DNA of 64,000 nucleotides from Allopusillimonas ginsengisoli. Lineage in GTDB: Bacteria; Pseudomonadota; Gammaproteobacteria; Burkholderiales; Burkholderiaceae_B. The notes beneath the pieces are model-generated. The model was not told the origin of the DNA, did no database searches, and was given only the letters and a program-made list of their open reading frames with translations. Positions 24,146 through 33,234 of this stretch are shown here, piece by piece. Both the position numbers and the translations under genes were made by a program. Position 1 is the stretch's first letter. Each line of letters begins with the position of its first letter. The stretch lies in NCBI GenBank assembly GCA_005239165.1, contig RAPG01000010.1:1-64000 (forward strand), in the 5' to 3' direction.

Positions 24146-25743
24146 GGCGTGCCGTCTGTCTGAAGAATCAGATCAGCCGCCTTTTCCCCGATAACCATGG
24201 AGGCGGCATTGGTGTTTCCCGAAAGCAGCAACGGCATGATCGACGCGTCTGCCACCCGTAAGCCTTCAACTCCCCGGACACGCAAGCTGGTGTCAACCAC
24301 CGAGCCTTCATCGCTGCCCATACGACAGGTACCTACCGGATGAAAAATCGTTGTGCCTTGATCACGCACAAATGCAATCATGTCTTCATCCGTCTTCATG
24401 GACGGGCCCGGACGAAACTCTTCGGCAACATAAGGCTGCATTGCCGAGGACGACATCAGGCGACGGGTCAGCTGTATGCCGGCCAGCATGGTGTCGTGAT
24501 CTTCTTTTTCTGAAAAATAATTAGGCTGTATGGACGGTGCGGCCAGCGGGTCAGCCGACTTGAGCGACACATAGCCACGACTCTTGGGCCGCAGTTGGCA
24601 CATGGAGACCGTAAAGCCTGAAAAATCGTGAGGCTTGCCCGCCGCCATGTCAGCGCTAATCGTGCCAAAATGGAATTGCACATCGGGCCGCGTGGCGTTC
24701 GGGCATGCACGGGCAAACATACCTCCCAGCTGTATCCCCGCAGCCACCGGGCCTTCCTTGCGGAATATCCAGCGCATACCAATACGAGCCTGGCCCCACA
24801 AGGTTTTCAGGCTGTCGTTGGTGGTAATCGGTTTGGTGCATTTGTAGATTAAACGCACCTGCAAATGATCCTGCAGGTTCTTGCCCACCTGCGGCAAATC
24901 ATGCAAGACGGGTATGCCATGCTTTTCAAGCTCATCGGCAGCGCCTATGCCCGACAACATCAGCAACTGCGGCGACTGAAACGCGCCGGCTGACAGTATC
25001 ACCTCTTTGTCAGCACGCGCCTCGACCACCTTGCCGCCCTGCATATAGCGCACACCAACAGCGCGCTTGCCTTCCATGATGAGCCCCATGGCACGGGCGT
25101 CTGTTTCGATCGTCAGATTGGGATTGCCACGCAGCGGGCGCAAATAGCCTTTGGCCGACGAACATCGCAAACCGTTGCGGGTGGTCAGCTGATAATAGCC
25201 AACACCTTCCTGGGTGGCTCCGTTGAAATCGTCAGTTCTGGGAATGCGGTTTTCTTCACCAGCGCGAATAAACGCTTCGACCAGCTCGTGCTTGCCGCGA
25301 ATATTAGACACGCCCAGACGCCCATCGCCCCCATGGTACTCACTCGATCCGCGCTCGTTGCGTTCAGATCGCTTGAACAGCGGCAGGACATCGCGCCACC
25401 CCCAGCCCTTATTACCCAGCTTTTCCCATTCATCAAAATCCTCGGCCTGCCCTCGTACATAAACCAGACCGTTAATCGAACTGGAGCCTCCCAGGGTCTT
25501 GCCTCGCGGCTGATACACGCTGCGGTCGTTAAGCCCCGGAACAGGCTCGGATGAGAACTGCCAGTTGTAATTGGGGTTGAACATCGTCTTGCCATAGCCT
25601 ATGGGGATATGGACCCAGATGTTCTTGTCTGCCGGCCCTGCCTCGAGCAGCAGCACAGCACCAGCGCCATTCTCAACTAAACGCGCAGCCAACGCGCACC
25701 CTGCAGAACCCGCACCCACGACAATATATTGAAATGTACGCAT
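24142..25743 (-). CDS. GMC-family FAD alcohol dehydrogenase (choline-dehydrogenase-like)
   Basis: A 533-residue glucose-methanol-choline oxidoreductase that would oxidise an alcohol to an aldehyde with FAD. The N-terminal dinucleotide fold VVGAGSAGCALAARLVENG is at 7-25. The GMC signatures YQPRGKTLGGSSSINGLVYVRG (about 77-98) and SAGAFQSPQLLMLSGIG are present, with the catalytic His in TTIFHPVGTCRMG and a second His/Asn position in LLSGNTNAASMVIGEKAADLI. It probably acts on the alcohol released by the neighbouring sulfatase. It is 20 bp downstream of the reductase gene and overlaps the GntR start. Confidence 0.92.
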   Translation of the reverse strand: MRTFQYIVVGAGSAGCALAARLVENGAGAVLLLEAGPADKNIWVHIPIGYGKTMFNPNYNWQFSSEPVPGLNDRSVYQPRGKTLGGSSSINGLVYVRGQAEDFDEWEKLGNKGWGWRDVLPLFKRSERNERGSSEYHGGDGRLGVSNIRGKHELVEAFIRAGEENRIPRTDDFNGATQEGVGYYQLTTRNGLRCSSAKGYLRPLRGNPNLTIETDARAMGLIMEGKRAVGVRYMQGGKVVEARADKEVILSAGAFQSPQLLMLSGIGAADELEKHGIPVLHDLPQVGKNLQDHLQVRLIYKCTKPITTNDSLKTLWGQARIGMRWIFRKEGPVAAGIQLGGMFARACPNATRPDVQFHFGTISADMAAGKPHDFSGFTVSMCQLRPKSRGYVSLKSADPLAAPSIQPNYFSEKEDHDTMLAGIQLTRRLMSSSAMQPYVAEEFRPGPSMKTDEDMIAFVRDQGTTIFHPVGTCRMGSDEGSVVDTSLRVRGVEGLRVADASIMPLLLSGNTNAASMVIGEKAADLILQTDGTP

Positions 25744-25763
25744 CTTCTTGTCTTCCCCAGTTT

Positions 25764-26720
25764 TTACAGGTCTAGCAACAGAGTTTCGGTGCCTGTCCCT
25801 GCACAGCAGACCAGCACGTACTCACTCTTTTCTTCTTCGGTCAGCACATAGTCGTTGTGCTCTGGCTTGCCACTGAAGTAACGTACTTTGCATGTGCCAC
25901 ACATACCGGACTCGCAGGACGACTCGCACTCGACACCGGCCTGCCTGATGGCCGCCAGTATGGTCTGTCCAGGCTCGACATTGATGAGTTTGTCAGACTT
26001 GGCCAGGCGTATCTGGACGCCTTCCGCTGCCGATGACTCCAGCTTTGCGGAAAGTGCCGGATCAACCCCGAAGTACTCGTAATGCACTGCGTGTTCAGGC
26101 CAATGCGCGGCTGCGTTGCGCACAGCTTTCATGAACCCTGGGGGTCCGCAAAAGTACAGGTGCATGCCTTCTTCGTATTTTTCTAGCTTGGCGGCAATGT
26201 CGAAGCCATTCTTTGGATCTCCGCCGTCATGGTGAAGAAAGGCTTTATCCCCGGCAACCAATGACTGCAGACGTGACCGGAAAGCGGTGCGTTCAGGCTT
26301 TTGAGTGCAGTAATGCAGCTCGAAGCTCTGCCTGTCCTGCTGGAGCTGGTCTACCATGCACATGAGTGGCGTAATGCCTATTCCGCCAGCCAGCAATACA
26401 TTATGCTGAGCACCCTTTTTCAATGGGAACAGGTTGCGCGGCACCGACACGTTGAGCATATCCCCGGCACGCAAACCGGCATGCATGGCTTTTGATCCGC
26501 CTCGGCCCGCAAGATCCTCCAGCACGGCGATACGATAATGGGTACGGATTCCGGGAGAATCACAAAGCGAGTATTGCCTGGTCAACCCTCCTGGAACGCT
26601 GACATCAATGTGCGCCCCCGCCTCGAAAGCCGGAAGGTCCTTGCCATCGGGATCTACCAGTTCGAATGAACGTATGCCCTCTGCTTCGTAGGTGATGGAG
26701 CGTACACGTAATGTCAACAT
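25764..26720 (-). CDS. Phthalate-dioxygenase-reductase-type flavin/ferredoxin reductase (VanB-like)
   Basis: A 318-residue electron-transfer protein with three modules: a flavin domain (RQYSLCDSPG at about 49-58), an NAD domain (GGIGITPLMCMVDQLQ) and a C-terminal plant-type 2Fe-2S ferredoxin (CESSCESGMCGTCKVRY with the fourth Cys in LVCCAG). It passes electrons from NADH to the Rieske oxygenase encoded 11 bp upstream. Order and length match the VanB/PDR reductases. The two genes form a standard two-component oxygenase. Confidence 0.92.
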   Translation of the reverse strand: MLTLRVRSITYEAEGIRSFELVDPDGKDLPAFEAGAHIDVSVPGGLTRQYSLCDSPGIRTHYRIAVLEDLAGRGGSKAMHAGLRAGDMLNVSVPRNLFPLKKGAQHNVLLAGGIGITPLMCMVDQLQQDRQSFELHYCTQKPERTAFRSRLQSLVAGDKAFLHHDGGDPKNGFDIAAKLEKYEEGMHLYFCGPPGFMKAVRNAAAHWPEHAVHYEYFGVDPALSAKLESSAAEGVQIRLAKSDKLINVEPGQTILAAIRQAGVECESSCESGMCGTCKVRYFSGKPEHNDYVLTEEEKSEYVLVCCAGTGTETLLLDL

Positions 26721-26731
26721 GGCTTTGACTC

Positions 26732-28171
26732 CTACGCTTCCACGGCAGCACGGGCTGCGTTTTGTTCAGCCTCTTTACCGCGGCCACCGTCAATCTCATC
26801 CAGCCTGGCCCGCACAAAGGCATCTCGCTCCTGCTTTGGCAGAGCATCCGCAGCGCGCATGATGTCCATCACCGTTTTGCCAAGCTCCAGAACGAGCTTG
26901 CGATCTTCTGCAGGGGTCTCTTTAGTAGGAGCGTGCAGCACGGAGTCTTGCGTATACAGTGAGAGAGATTCTCCCGCGGCCAGCCATTGCTGCTGCCGCG
27001 CATCTGGCGCCGCCTTGCCCTGTACGGCATCACGCAGCAATTTGCGGAACATGTACACGCCCACGTCGGATGAACCCGGGTTTTCAAGTGCATGCACGGC
27101 GATAGGACGCTGGCTGGTCAAGGCCTCCCAATCACCTGGCGCGCGCTGACCTTCTTCGTAAGTACGGTTGCCCGTCTGACCGACAATAAAGTCGATCTTG
27201 TCTACACCGCAGTCTTCAATGGTGCCCACACCTTCGGGATCAACTTCGCTGTTGTAATGACGCCAGCCGAAAATAATCATATTGGTGTCATCAACTGGCA
27301 CATGCCAACGTGTGCAGCTTGACGTCGAGTGGCGTACGTACAACCCGCTGGGCACTAACGTGCCTATCTGCAAGTAATTGGGAAAATTCATCTCGGTCAT
27401 CCGCACCCAGACCTTGTCATTTTCCAGACGCCGGCCCGCGATGAAAGCAATGCCATTGCCTTCGCGTGTAGCCTGCCACTGCATGATGGGCAAGGCTTCC
27501 ATGCCTTCAATAGACGTACCCTCTGCTTTGGCATCGACGCCGTCGGCAACCATGCTGTTATGCAGTACGGCAGTGTGCATGTGATCCATGATGTTTTCAT
27601 GAACTTGCAGCCAATTGCACGGATACACATTCGAAAAGGCGGCTAGCTTGGTGCCCTCGGGCAAGGTGTAGCTGTCATATTCAGGAAAGGGTGGGCATTT
27701 TTCAGGAGGACCCATATAGGCAAACACCAGTCCGTCACGCTCAAAGGCCGGATAAGCACCCTGGCTAACGGTTTGCTTCAGACGTGTGTCATCCGTTTCA
27801 CAGGGCGCTTCAAGCAAGGTTCCATCTACATCGAAATGCCAGCCGTGATAACAGCACGAGATACCAACATCGCGAATCACGCCGTATTCCAGCGAAGCGC
27901 CACGATGAGCACAATGGCGATGCAGCACGCCGACCTTGCCACGCTTGTCCCGGAAGGCGACCAGATCCTCACCCATGATACGTATTGCTTTGGGAAGATT
28001 GTTCAGCTCTTCGGACAGACATACAGGTTGCCAATACTGGCGCATATATTCGCCCATAGGGGTATTGGGCATGGTGCTTGAAAGTTCTGTATCAGGTGCC
28101 GGAACATCACGTTTACGGTATCCGGAAAACTTCAATTGCTGCTCGGCCATTGGGGCGCTTGCCTTGTTCAT
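26732..28171 (-). CDS. Rieske non-haem iron oxygenase, large subunit (VanA/phthalate-dioxygenase-like)
   Basis: A 479-residue aromatic-ring-hydroxylating or O-demethylating oxygenase. The Rieske cluster ligands are Cys87, His89, Cys106 and His109 (CAHRGASLEYG to CYHGWHF). The mononuclear iron site is in ENIMDHMHTAVLH, with Asp196 bridging subunits and His199 and His204 as ligands. Length is above VanA (about 350) and like the longer phthalate-type subgroup. Substrate cannot be read from sequence. AAGGAG precedes the ATG. With the reductase it could demethylate or hydroxylate an intermediate of the sulfatase-GMC-ALDH route. Confidence 0.92.
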   Translation of the reverse strand: MNKASAPMAEQQLKFSGYRKRDVPAPDTELSSTMPNTPMGEYMRQYWQPVCLSEELNNLPKAIRIMGEDLVAFRDKRGKVGVLHRHCAHRGASLEYGVIRDVGISCCYHGWHFDVDGTLLEAPCETDDTRLKQTVSQGAYPAFERDGLVFAYMGPPEKCPPFPEYDSYTLPEGTKLAAFSNVYPCNWLQVHENIMDHMHTAVLHNSMVADGVDAKAEGTSIEGMEALPIMQWQATREGNGIAFIAGRRLENDKVWVRMTEMNFPNYLQIGTLVPSGLYVRHSTSSCTRWHVPVDDTNMIIFGWRHYNSEVDPEGVGTIEDCGVDKIDFIVGQTGNRTYEEGQRAPGDWEALTSQRPIAVHALENPGSSDVGVYMFRKLLRDAVQGKAAPDARQQQWLAAGESLSLYTQDSVLHAPTKETPAEDRKLVLELGKTVMDIMRAADALPKQERDAFVRARLDEIDGGRGKEAEQNAARAAVEA

Positions 28172-28264
28172 TGATATCTCCTTTATAGATAGCAGTGCGA
28201 CACTTCAATAATTTCTTAAGTCTGATTTTGGAATGTGTGTACAGCGGACCAACCCGTGGCGGGC

Positions 28265-29719
28265 TTACATTTCTACGTTCAGCTGACTGACAAAGCGGGC
28301 ATGTAAATAGGCATCCAGCCCTTCGGGCCCGCCCTCGTAACCCAGGCCGCTGTCTTTCATTCCGCCTATGGGTGCATCAGCGAGCGCCGGCACAAAATTG
28401 TTGATGCCCAGCCAACCCGCCTCGATCTGCTCCACAAACTGAGCGGCGCGCTCCATGCGGTTTGTGAATGCATAGGCAGCCAGGCCCAGATCTTTTTTGT
28501 TGGCCTGCTCGATCACTTCATCAAGCGTCTCGAACGTCATAATGGGTGCGACGGGACAAAATGGCTCTTCATGCAGCACATTCGCGTCAGCAGAGACCTG
28601 GCTGAGTACCGTAGGTGCAAAGAAATGCCCCACATCACCGATGCGTGCGCCGCCATATTCAAGACGTGCACCCGCATCACAGGCTTGCTCGACAAACCCC
28701 TGGGCTGCCTGCAGCCGACGCAGATTGTTCAGCGGCCCCATTTGCACGCCCTGCTGCATGCCGTCATCCACACGGATTTGCGACGCATACTTCACAAACG
28801 ACTCGGTAAAGGCAGCGGCCAGACTAGCGTGTACATAAAACCGGCTCGGAGACAGGCAGACCTGACCGGCATTGCGATACTTGAATGCGACACACATGCG
28901 TGCAACGCGATCTGCATTCACATCATCAAAAATAATGACCGGCGCATGGCCGCCAAGCTCCATGGTTACCGGCTTGAGTTGCTTAGCCGCCTGGGTCGCC
29001 AGCAGCCGGCCCACGCCCACTGAACCGGTAAAGGTCACCTTGCGTATGATGGGTGAGCTGATAACACGTTCGGAAATTTCTGCGGGTACGCCAAACAACA
29101 GATTGACCACACCCGCAGGCAGGCCCGCGTCTGCAAACGCCCGGACCAACTCTATGCATATCGCCGGCGTTTCTTCTGCCGGCTTGAGCACTACCGTGCA
29201 ACCAGCCGCCAACGCAGCGGCGAGCTTTCGCGCCGCCAGTACAGCAGGAAAATTCCATGGCACAAAGGCGCCAACCGGGCCAATGGCTCGCTTAATCGAC
29301 GATTGCGACAACATCGGTGCTCGCGGTGGCAAAACCCGGCCGTAAGCACGCTTACCCTCTTCAGCACACCAAAGAATCGTTTCTATAACGCGATCGAGCT
29401 CACCTTGCGAATCCGTTAGCGGCTTGCCGTTCTCCAGTGTCAACATCACGGCAAGACGATCGCGGCGTTGATCAATGAGGCCGGCAGCACGCTTGAGAAT
29501 GGCCTCGCGATCCCAAGCGCTGGTGGCGGCCCATGCGGCGAAAGTCGACCCTGCGGCGCTCAGTGCATCATCAATATCACCAGTAGTTGCCACAGGCAGT
29601 TGGCCCAGCGTCAGGCCTGTTGAAGGATTGACCACGGGCAAGGTTTCACGCCCCTGGGTACCGCACCACTCACCGGCGACGTATAGCTCAAGCTGCTGGG
29701 GATATTGCGCTGCACTCAT
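28265..29719 (-). CDS. NAD(P)-dependent aldehyde dehydrogenase
   Basis: A 484-residue aldehyde dehydrogenase, close in style to succinate-semialdehyde and medium-chain aldehyde dehydrogenases. Visible are the PWNFPAVLAARKLAAALAAG cofactor segment, FTGSVGVGRLL, the general base Glu in MELGGHAPVIIF and the catalytic Cys in NAGQVCLSPSRFYVH. EEPFCPVAP occurs near the C-terminus. It would oxidise the aldehyde produced by the GMC enzyme to an acid. It is the first gene of the minus-strand operon, directly behind the strong regulated promoter at 29757-29786. Confidence 0.92.
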   Translation of the reverse strand: MSAAQYPQQLELYVAGEWCGTQGRETLPVVNPSTGLTLGQLPVATTGDIDDALSAAGSTFAAWAATSAWDREAILKRAAGLIDQRRDRLAVMLTLENGKPLTDSQGELDRVIETILWCAEEGKRAYGRVLPPRAPMLSQSSIKRAIGPVGAFVPWNFPAVLAARKLAAALAAGCTVVLKPAEETPAICIELVRAFADAGLPAGVVNLLFGVPAEISERVISSPIIRKVTFTGSVGVGRLLATQAAKQLKPVTMELGGHAPVIIFDDVNADRVARMCVAFKYRNAGQVCLSPSRFYVHASLAAAFTESFVKYASQIRVDDGMQQGVQMGPLNNLRRLQAAQGFVEQACDAGARLEYGGARIGDVGHFFAPTVLSQVSADANVLHEEPFCPVAPIMTFETLDEVIEQANKKDLGLAAYAFTNRMERAAQFVEQIEAGWLGINNFVPALADAPIGGMKDSGLGYEGGPEGLDAYLHARFVSQLNVEM

Positions 29720-29754
29720 AACCGGTGGACTCCATATCAGATAGGTATATGGCT

Positions 29755-29786
29755 GGACTATAGTCCTATGCAGGACTAGTTGTCAA
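29755..29786 (-). promoter_or_regulatory. Promoter and operator of the ALDH-Rieske-GMC-sulfatase operon
   Basis: Read on the minus strand: -35 TTGACA (29786-29781), 18 bp, -10 TATAGT (29762-29757). Two overlapping inverted repeats fill the spacer and -10: GGACTATAGTCC (29755-29766) and TAGTCCT-ATGC-AGGACTA (29761-29778). The 13-mer ACTATAGTCCTAT (29757-29769 on the plus strand) is identical to that in the TRAP promoter. The overlap with core promoter elements argues for repression. The likely binders are the two paralogous GntR proteins. Confidence 0.72.
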
Positions 29787-29931
29787 CAATGTTCTTACCT
29801 GCCTGTATGCGGTACGTAAAGCGACAAACAATGGTATGCAGCAACACCCGCCTAGCTTGTCTGAATGCCATCAATTCCCTTGCAGCCAGTTGCGTGTTAT
29901 TTCTCTAGCACAACCGCACCCAAGGAACGAC

Positions 29932-30576
29932 ATGTATACCCCCTCTCATTTCCAGGAAACCAGCCCTGACGAGGTCACCGCGCTCATCGAGGCGGCACCC
30001 CTGGCTTGTCTTGTGGTGCAGACGCAAGAGGGGCTGATCGCTAATCATTTCCCGTTACTTATCGGCAGCGACGGTGCGCTCATCGGCCATCTTGCGCTGG
30101 CCAATGACATGCACCGGCTGGTTGCTGACGGTCAGGAAGTGCTGGTAATTTTTCAAGGCAATGACGCCTATGTCTCACCCAATTTCTATCCCAGCAAGCA
30201 AGAACATCATAAGCACGTGCCCACGTGGAATTATCAGGTTGTTCATATATACGGTGAGATTACTTTCCAGCACGATGAGCGCGCCAAACGCACTGCGGTC
30301 GCATTATTGACACGCAAACACGAACGGCGTGTAAACGGCGACAAAGCATGGAAAATGACCGACGCCCCTGCTGAGTATATTGATGAGATGCTTAACAATA
30401 TTGTGGCGTTTCGTGTTGATATACGCCGGACGCTGGCCAAATCAAAGCTCAGCCAGAACCGGCACGAACGCGATTACGCTGGCACTATCGATGGTTTGCG
30501 TGGCAGCGGGCACGACACAATGGCTGAAAACATGGCAAAACGTCGTACCGGTGCCGCAGACGCTGATCGCAGGTAG
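29932..30576 (+). CDS. FMN-binding PaiB-like protein
   Basis: A 214-residue protein of the PaiB-type FMN-binding split-barrel family. Landmarks are MYTPSHFQETSPDEVTALIEAAPLACLVV at the start, IANHFPLLI, the HLALANDMHRLV segment, GNDAYVSPNFYPSKQEHHKHVPTWNYQVVHIYG and a C-terminal VAFRVDIRRTLAKSKLSQNR. Bacillus PaiB was described as a negative regulator of sporulation and protease genes, but most members are better regarded as flavin-binding proteins of unknown function. ATG 29932 is chosen because AAGGA lies just upstream; the longer frame from 29836 has no ribosome site. It is divergent from the ALDH operon. Confidence 0.85.
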   Translation: MYTPSHFQETSPDEVTALIEAAPLACLVVQTQEGLIANHFPLLIGSDGALIGHLALANDMHRLVADGQEVLVIFQGNDAYVSPNFYPSKQEHHKHVPTWNYQVVHIYGEITFQHDERAKRTAVALLTRKHERRVNGDKAWKMTDAPAEYIDEMLNNIVAFRVDIRRTLAKSKLSQNRHERDYAGTIDGLRGSGHDTMAENMAKRRTGAADADRR

Positions 30577-30744
30577 CCCACATTCCAAACTGCAAATCCA
30601 GAAGACGGATTCGACCCTTTCAGCGAATCGCCTTATCGGTAACATCCACGAATATCTGACACCCCGAACACGGCAACATAACCAGCCTGACGCGCACCGG
30701 CCGCTACTCTGCGCCCCTTTCAAGAGGTCAATGTCATCCGTATA

Positions 30745-30763
30745 GCGAATGAGAATAATTGTT
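30745..30763 (+). promoter_or_regulatory. Candidate Fur box 1
   Basis: GCGAATGAGAATAATTGTT matches the 19-bp Fur consensus at about 13 positions. It lies about 105 bp before the TonB receptor start, in an AT-rich leader. Iron-dependent repression by Fur is expected for this receptor family. Confidence 0.55.
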
Positions 30764-30825
30764 GTTTTTATACAATTATTTTAATATTCAAGTGATTTTG
30801 AGAATGTTGATCTATACAATTCAAC

Positions 30826-30844
30826 GCTAATAACAATCATTTGC
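30826..30844 (+). promoter_or_regulatory. Candidate Fur box 2
   Basis: GCTAATAACAATCATTTGC matches the Fur consensus at about 14 of 19 positions and lies 24 bp before the receptor start. Two boxes about 80 bp apart flank the probable promoter region and would give tight iron control. Confidence 0.55.
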
Positions 30845-30868
30845 ATAAACATTCTCGGGAAGCGCCTA

Positions 30869-33136
30869 GTGTCTGATCAACAAATATCGAGTTCATCCAG
30901 CAATTTACGGGTGGGCGGCAGCCTCGCCATGGCCCTGGCTACGCCCTCTTTGTTTCTAGGGGCCTCAGCGATTGCGCAGACTCCTTCTACCGACCAGGCC
31001 AGCCAGTTGGCGCCCATTAAAGTGCGCGGCGAATCAAACAATGCCTATGACGTGAAGCAATCCGCATCACAGAAATTTACGGCGCCATTGCTCGACACAC
31101 CAAAATCTGTACAGGTTATTCCCCAGGAAGTTATTCGGGATCAAGCCGCGTCGTCATTAACAGATGTGCTTCGCAACACACCCGGAATCACCTTCGGTGC
31201 AGGCGAAGGTGGCAATCCCTTGGGTGACCGGCCTTTCATCCGTGGTTACGATGCACAAGCCAGCACGTTTGTAGATGGCATGCGTGATATCGGTGCGACC
31301 TCACGTGAGGTGTTCAACCTTGAGCAGGTAGAAGTGATCAAAGGCTCTGACGGCGCATACGGCGGCCGTGGTGGTGCAGGCGGAAGCATTAACCTGATCA
31401 GCAAGACAGCCAAGCTGGATAATTTTTCAAATGCCAGCCTGGGCATTGGCACAGACAATTACTATCGCGGTACCGTCGACGGCAACTGGATGCTGTCGGA
31501 TACGTCGGCCTTCCGACTAAATGGGATGTATCACAAGGCAGACGTCGCCGGGCGCAATGTCGTGGACAACAAGCGCTGGGGTATTGCGCCTACTCTCAGT
31601 TTTGGTTTGGGCACGCCTACCCGCGTTACGCTGGGCTACTACCATCTTGATACCGACGATACGCCTGATGGCGGCATTCCGTATGAATTTGAAAAGCCAC
31701 GCGTCAATGTACTGGGGCCGGTCGATGTAGACCGCAATAACTTCTATGGCCTGACCAGCGACTACCGCAAGACTACCAGCGACATGGTCACTCTGGGCGT
31801 TGAGCATGACTTCAACGACGCGCTGACGTTACGCAACACCACCCGCTACACGCACTCTGACCAGCGCTACGTGTGGACGCAGCCCGACGACTCCAAAGGC
31901 AATGTCGCCAATGGCCTGGTCTGGCGTCGTGCAAACACGCGTGACAGTGCCGTTAAGAGCGTCGCCAACCAAACTGAACTGGTGGGCAAGGCCGTTACGG
32001 GCTCGCTCAAGCACAGCTTTAACGTGGGTGTTGAACTGTCGCAAGAAAAAGGCCACAAAGACAGCCTGGATATCGCTCGTGGCACAGGCAGTGGCGCAAA
32101 CAACGTCTGCAATTTCGGCGCAGGGGCAGCATCGGGCTATAACTGCACCAGCCTGTACAACCCTAATCCGCGTGACCCATGGGTAAACACCGGTACGGGT
32201 GGTCCAATGGGCAACCGTACTCAATCCGAAACCATCACTAAATCCATCTACGGCTTTGACACGATTGAGTTCAATAAACAGTGGCAAGCCGGTCTTGGTC
32301 TTCGTGTCGACGACTACTCCACCAAATTCACCAACACACCGGCGAGCGGGTCACAAACTATACGTCGCCACGATACCTTGGTTAACTATCAGTTAGGCCT
32401 GGTTTACAAGCCTGCAGACAATGGCAGTGTCTATATCTCTTATGCCACGTCATCAACACCAGCCAACTCTACATTGGGTGAAGGCAGCGAAGGGCAATCG
32501 CTCACACCGGGACGCGGTGGCGTGGGTACCAATGCCGCCGATATGGCGCCTGAGAAAAACAAGACATACGAAATCGGCACAAAGTGGGATCTGTTCCAAG
32601 ACACGTTAAGCTTCACAGCTGCTGTTTTCCGCACTGAAACCACCAATGCGCGCGTCACCATGGCAAACGGTGACTATGCCATGGCAGGCAAGAAGCAGGT
32701 GGACGGTCTGGAACTGGGGCTTTCAGGTGCCATCACGCCCAAGTGGCACGTATTTGGCGGCTATACCTACTTGCACAGCAATCTGAAAAACAATGGGCAG
32801 GGATCTGCGTCGAGTAATGATGGCAATGACTTTCCGAATACGCCACGCAGTAGCTTCAGCCTCTGGTCCACGTATCAGCCAATCTCAAAACTGACACTGG
32901 GGGCAGGCGCCTACTTTGTAGACAGCCAGTTTGGCGATACGGCCAACAAGCTTGAAATTCCATCGTACTGGCGTTTCGATGCCATGGCAGCCTATAAATT
33001 CAGCAAAAACGTGAGTGCACAGCTGAATATATTGAACCTGACTGACAAGACGTATTACGACAAGGCTTACCCAGCTCATTATGCAAATATTGCTCCGGGG
33101 CGTAGTGCGATTCTTAATTTGAATCTTGCGTACTAA
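30869..33136 (+). CDS. TonB-dependent siderophore receptor (catecholate/Fiu-like)
   Basis: A 755-residue outer-membrane receptor. It has an N-terminal signal (residues 1-36, ending ASAIAQ), a TonB-box/plug region (APIKVRGESN, then LLDTPKSVQVIPQEVIRDQAA, IRGYDAQASTFVDGMRDIG and VEVIKGSDGAYGGRGGAGGSINLISK), and a 22-strand barrel ending ILNLNLAY with a C-terminal aromatic residue. It imports ferric siderophore with TonB-ExbBD energy. The start is GTG 30869 with GGGAAG upstream. Two Fur-like boxes precede it, and a strong terminator at 33172-33211 follows. Confidence 0.93.
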   Translation: MSDQQISSSSSNLRVGGSLAMALATPSLFLGASAIAQTPSTDQASQLAPIKVRGESNNAYDVKQSASQKFTAPLLDTPKSVQVIPQEVIRDQAASSLTDVLRNTPGITFGAGEGGNPLGDRPFIRGYDAQASTFVDGMRDIGATSREVFNLEQVEVIKGSDGAYGGRGGAGGSINLISKTAKLDNFSNASLGIGTDNYYRGTVDGNWMLSDTSAFRLNGMYHKADVAGRNVVDNKRWGIAPTLSFGLGTPTRVTLGYYHLDTDDTPDGGIPYEFEKPRVNVLGPVDVDRNNFYGLTSDYRKTTSDMVTLGVEHDFNDALTLRNTTRYTHSDQRYVWTQPDDSKGNVANGLVWRRANTRDSAVKSVANQTELVGKAVTGSLKHSFNVGVELSQEKGHKDSLDIARGTGSGANNVCNFGAGAASGYNCTSLYNPNPRDPWVNTGTGGPMGNRTQSETITKSIYGFDTIEFNKQWQAGLGLRVDDYSTKFTNTPASGSQTIRRHDTLVNYQLGLVYKPADNGSVYISYATSSTPANSTLGEGSEGQSLTPGRGGVGTNAADMAPEKNKTYEIGTKWDLFQDTLSFTAAVFRTETTNARVTMANGDYAMAGKKQVDGLELGLSGAITPKWHVFGGYTYLHSNLKNNGQGSASSNDGNDFPNTPRSSFSLWSTYQPISKLTLGAGAYFVDSQFGDTANKLEIPSYWRFDAMAAYKFSKNVSAQLNILNLTDKTYYDKAYPAHYANIAPGRSAILNLNLAY

Positions 33137-33171
33137 GCGACCCAGTTGGCGCACCTCTTTCAGGGGTGAGC

Positions 33172-33211
33172 ATGCCGGGGCCGGCACATAGTGCGGGCCC
33201 CGGCATTTTTT
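33172..33211 (+). terminator. Rho-independent terminator after the TonB receptor gene
   Basis: A 16-bp stem with one mismatch (ATGCCGGGGCCGGCAC at 33172-33187 against GTGCGGGCCCCGGCAT at 33191-33206, loop ATA) is followed by six T residues (33206-33211). It is 35 bp beyond the receptor stop and 24 bp before the Sel1-repeat start, so the latter either has its own promoter or depends on read-through. Confidence 0.9.
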
Positions 33212-33234
33212 CGATCAACAACAAACGCCCAGAC

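Noticed and set aside
33166..33234. Upstream extension of the Sel1-repeat frame
   Set aside because: It would be translated through the receptor terminator hairpin; its GPAHSAGPG sequence comes from the stem itself.
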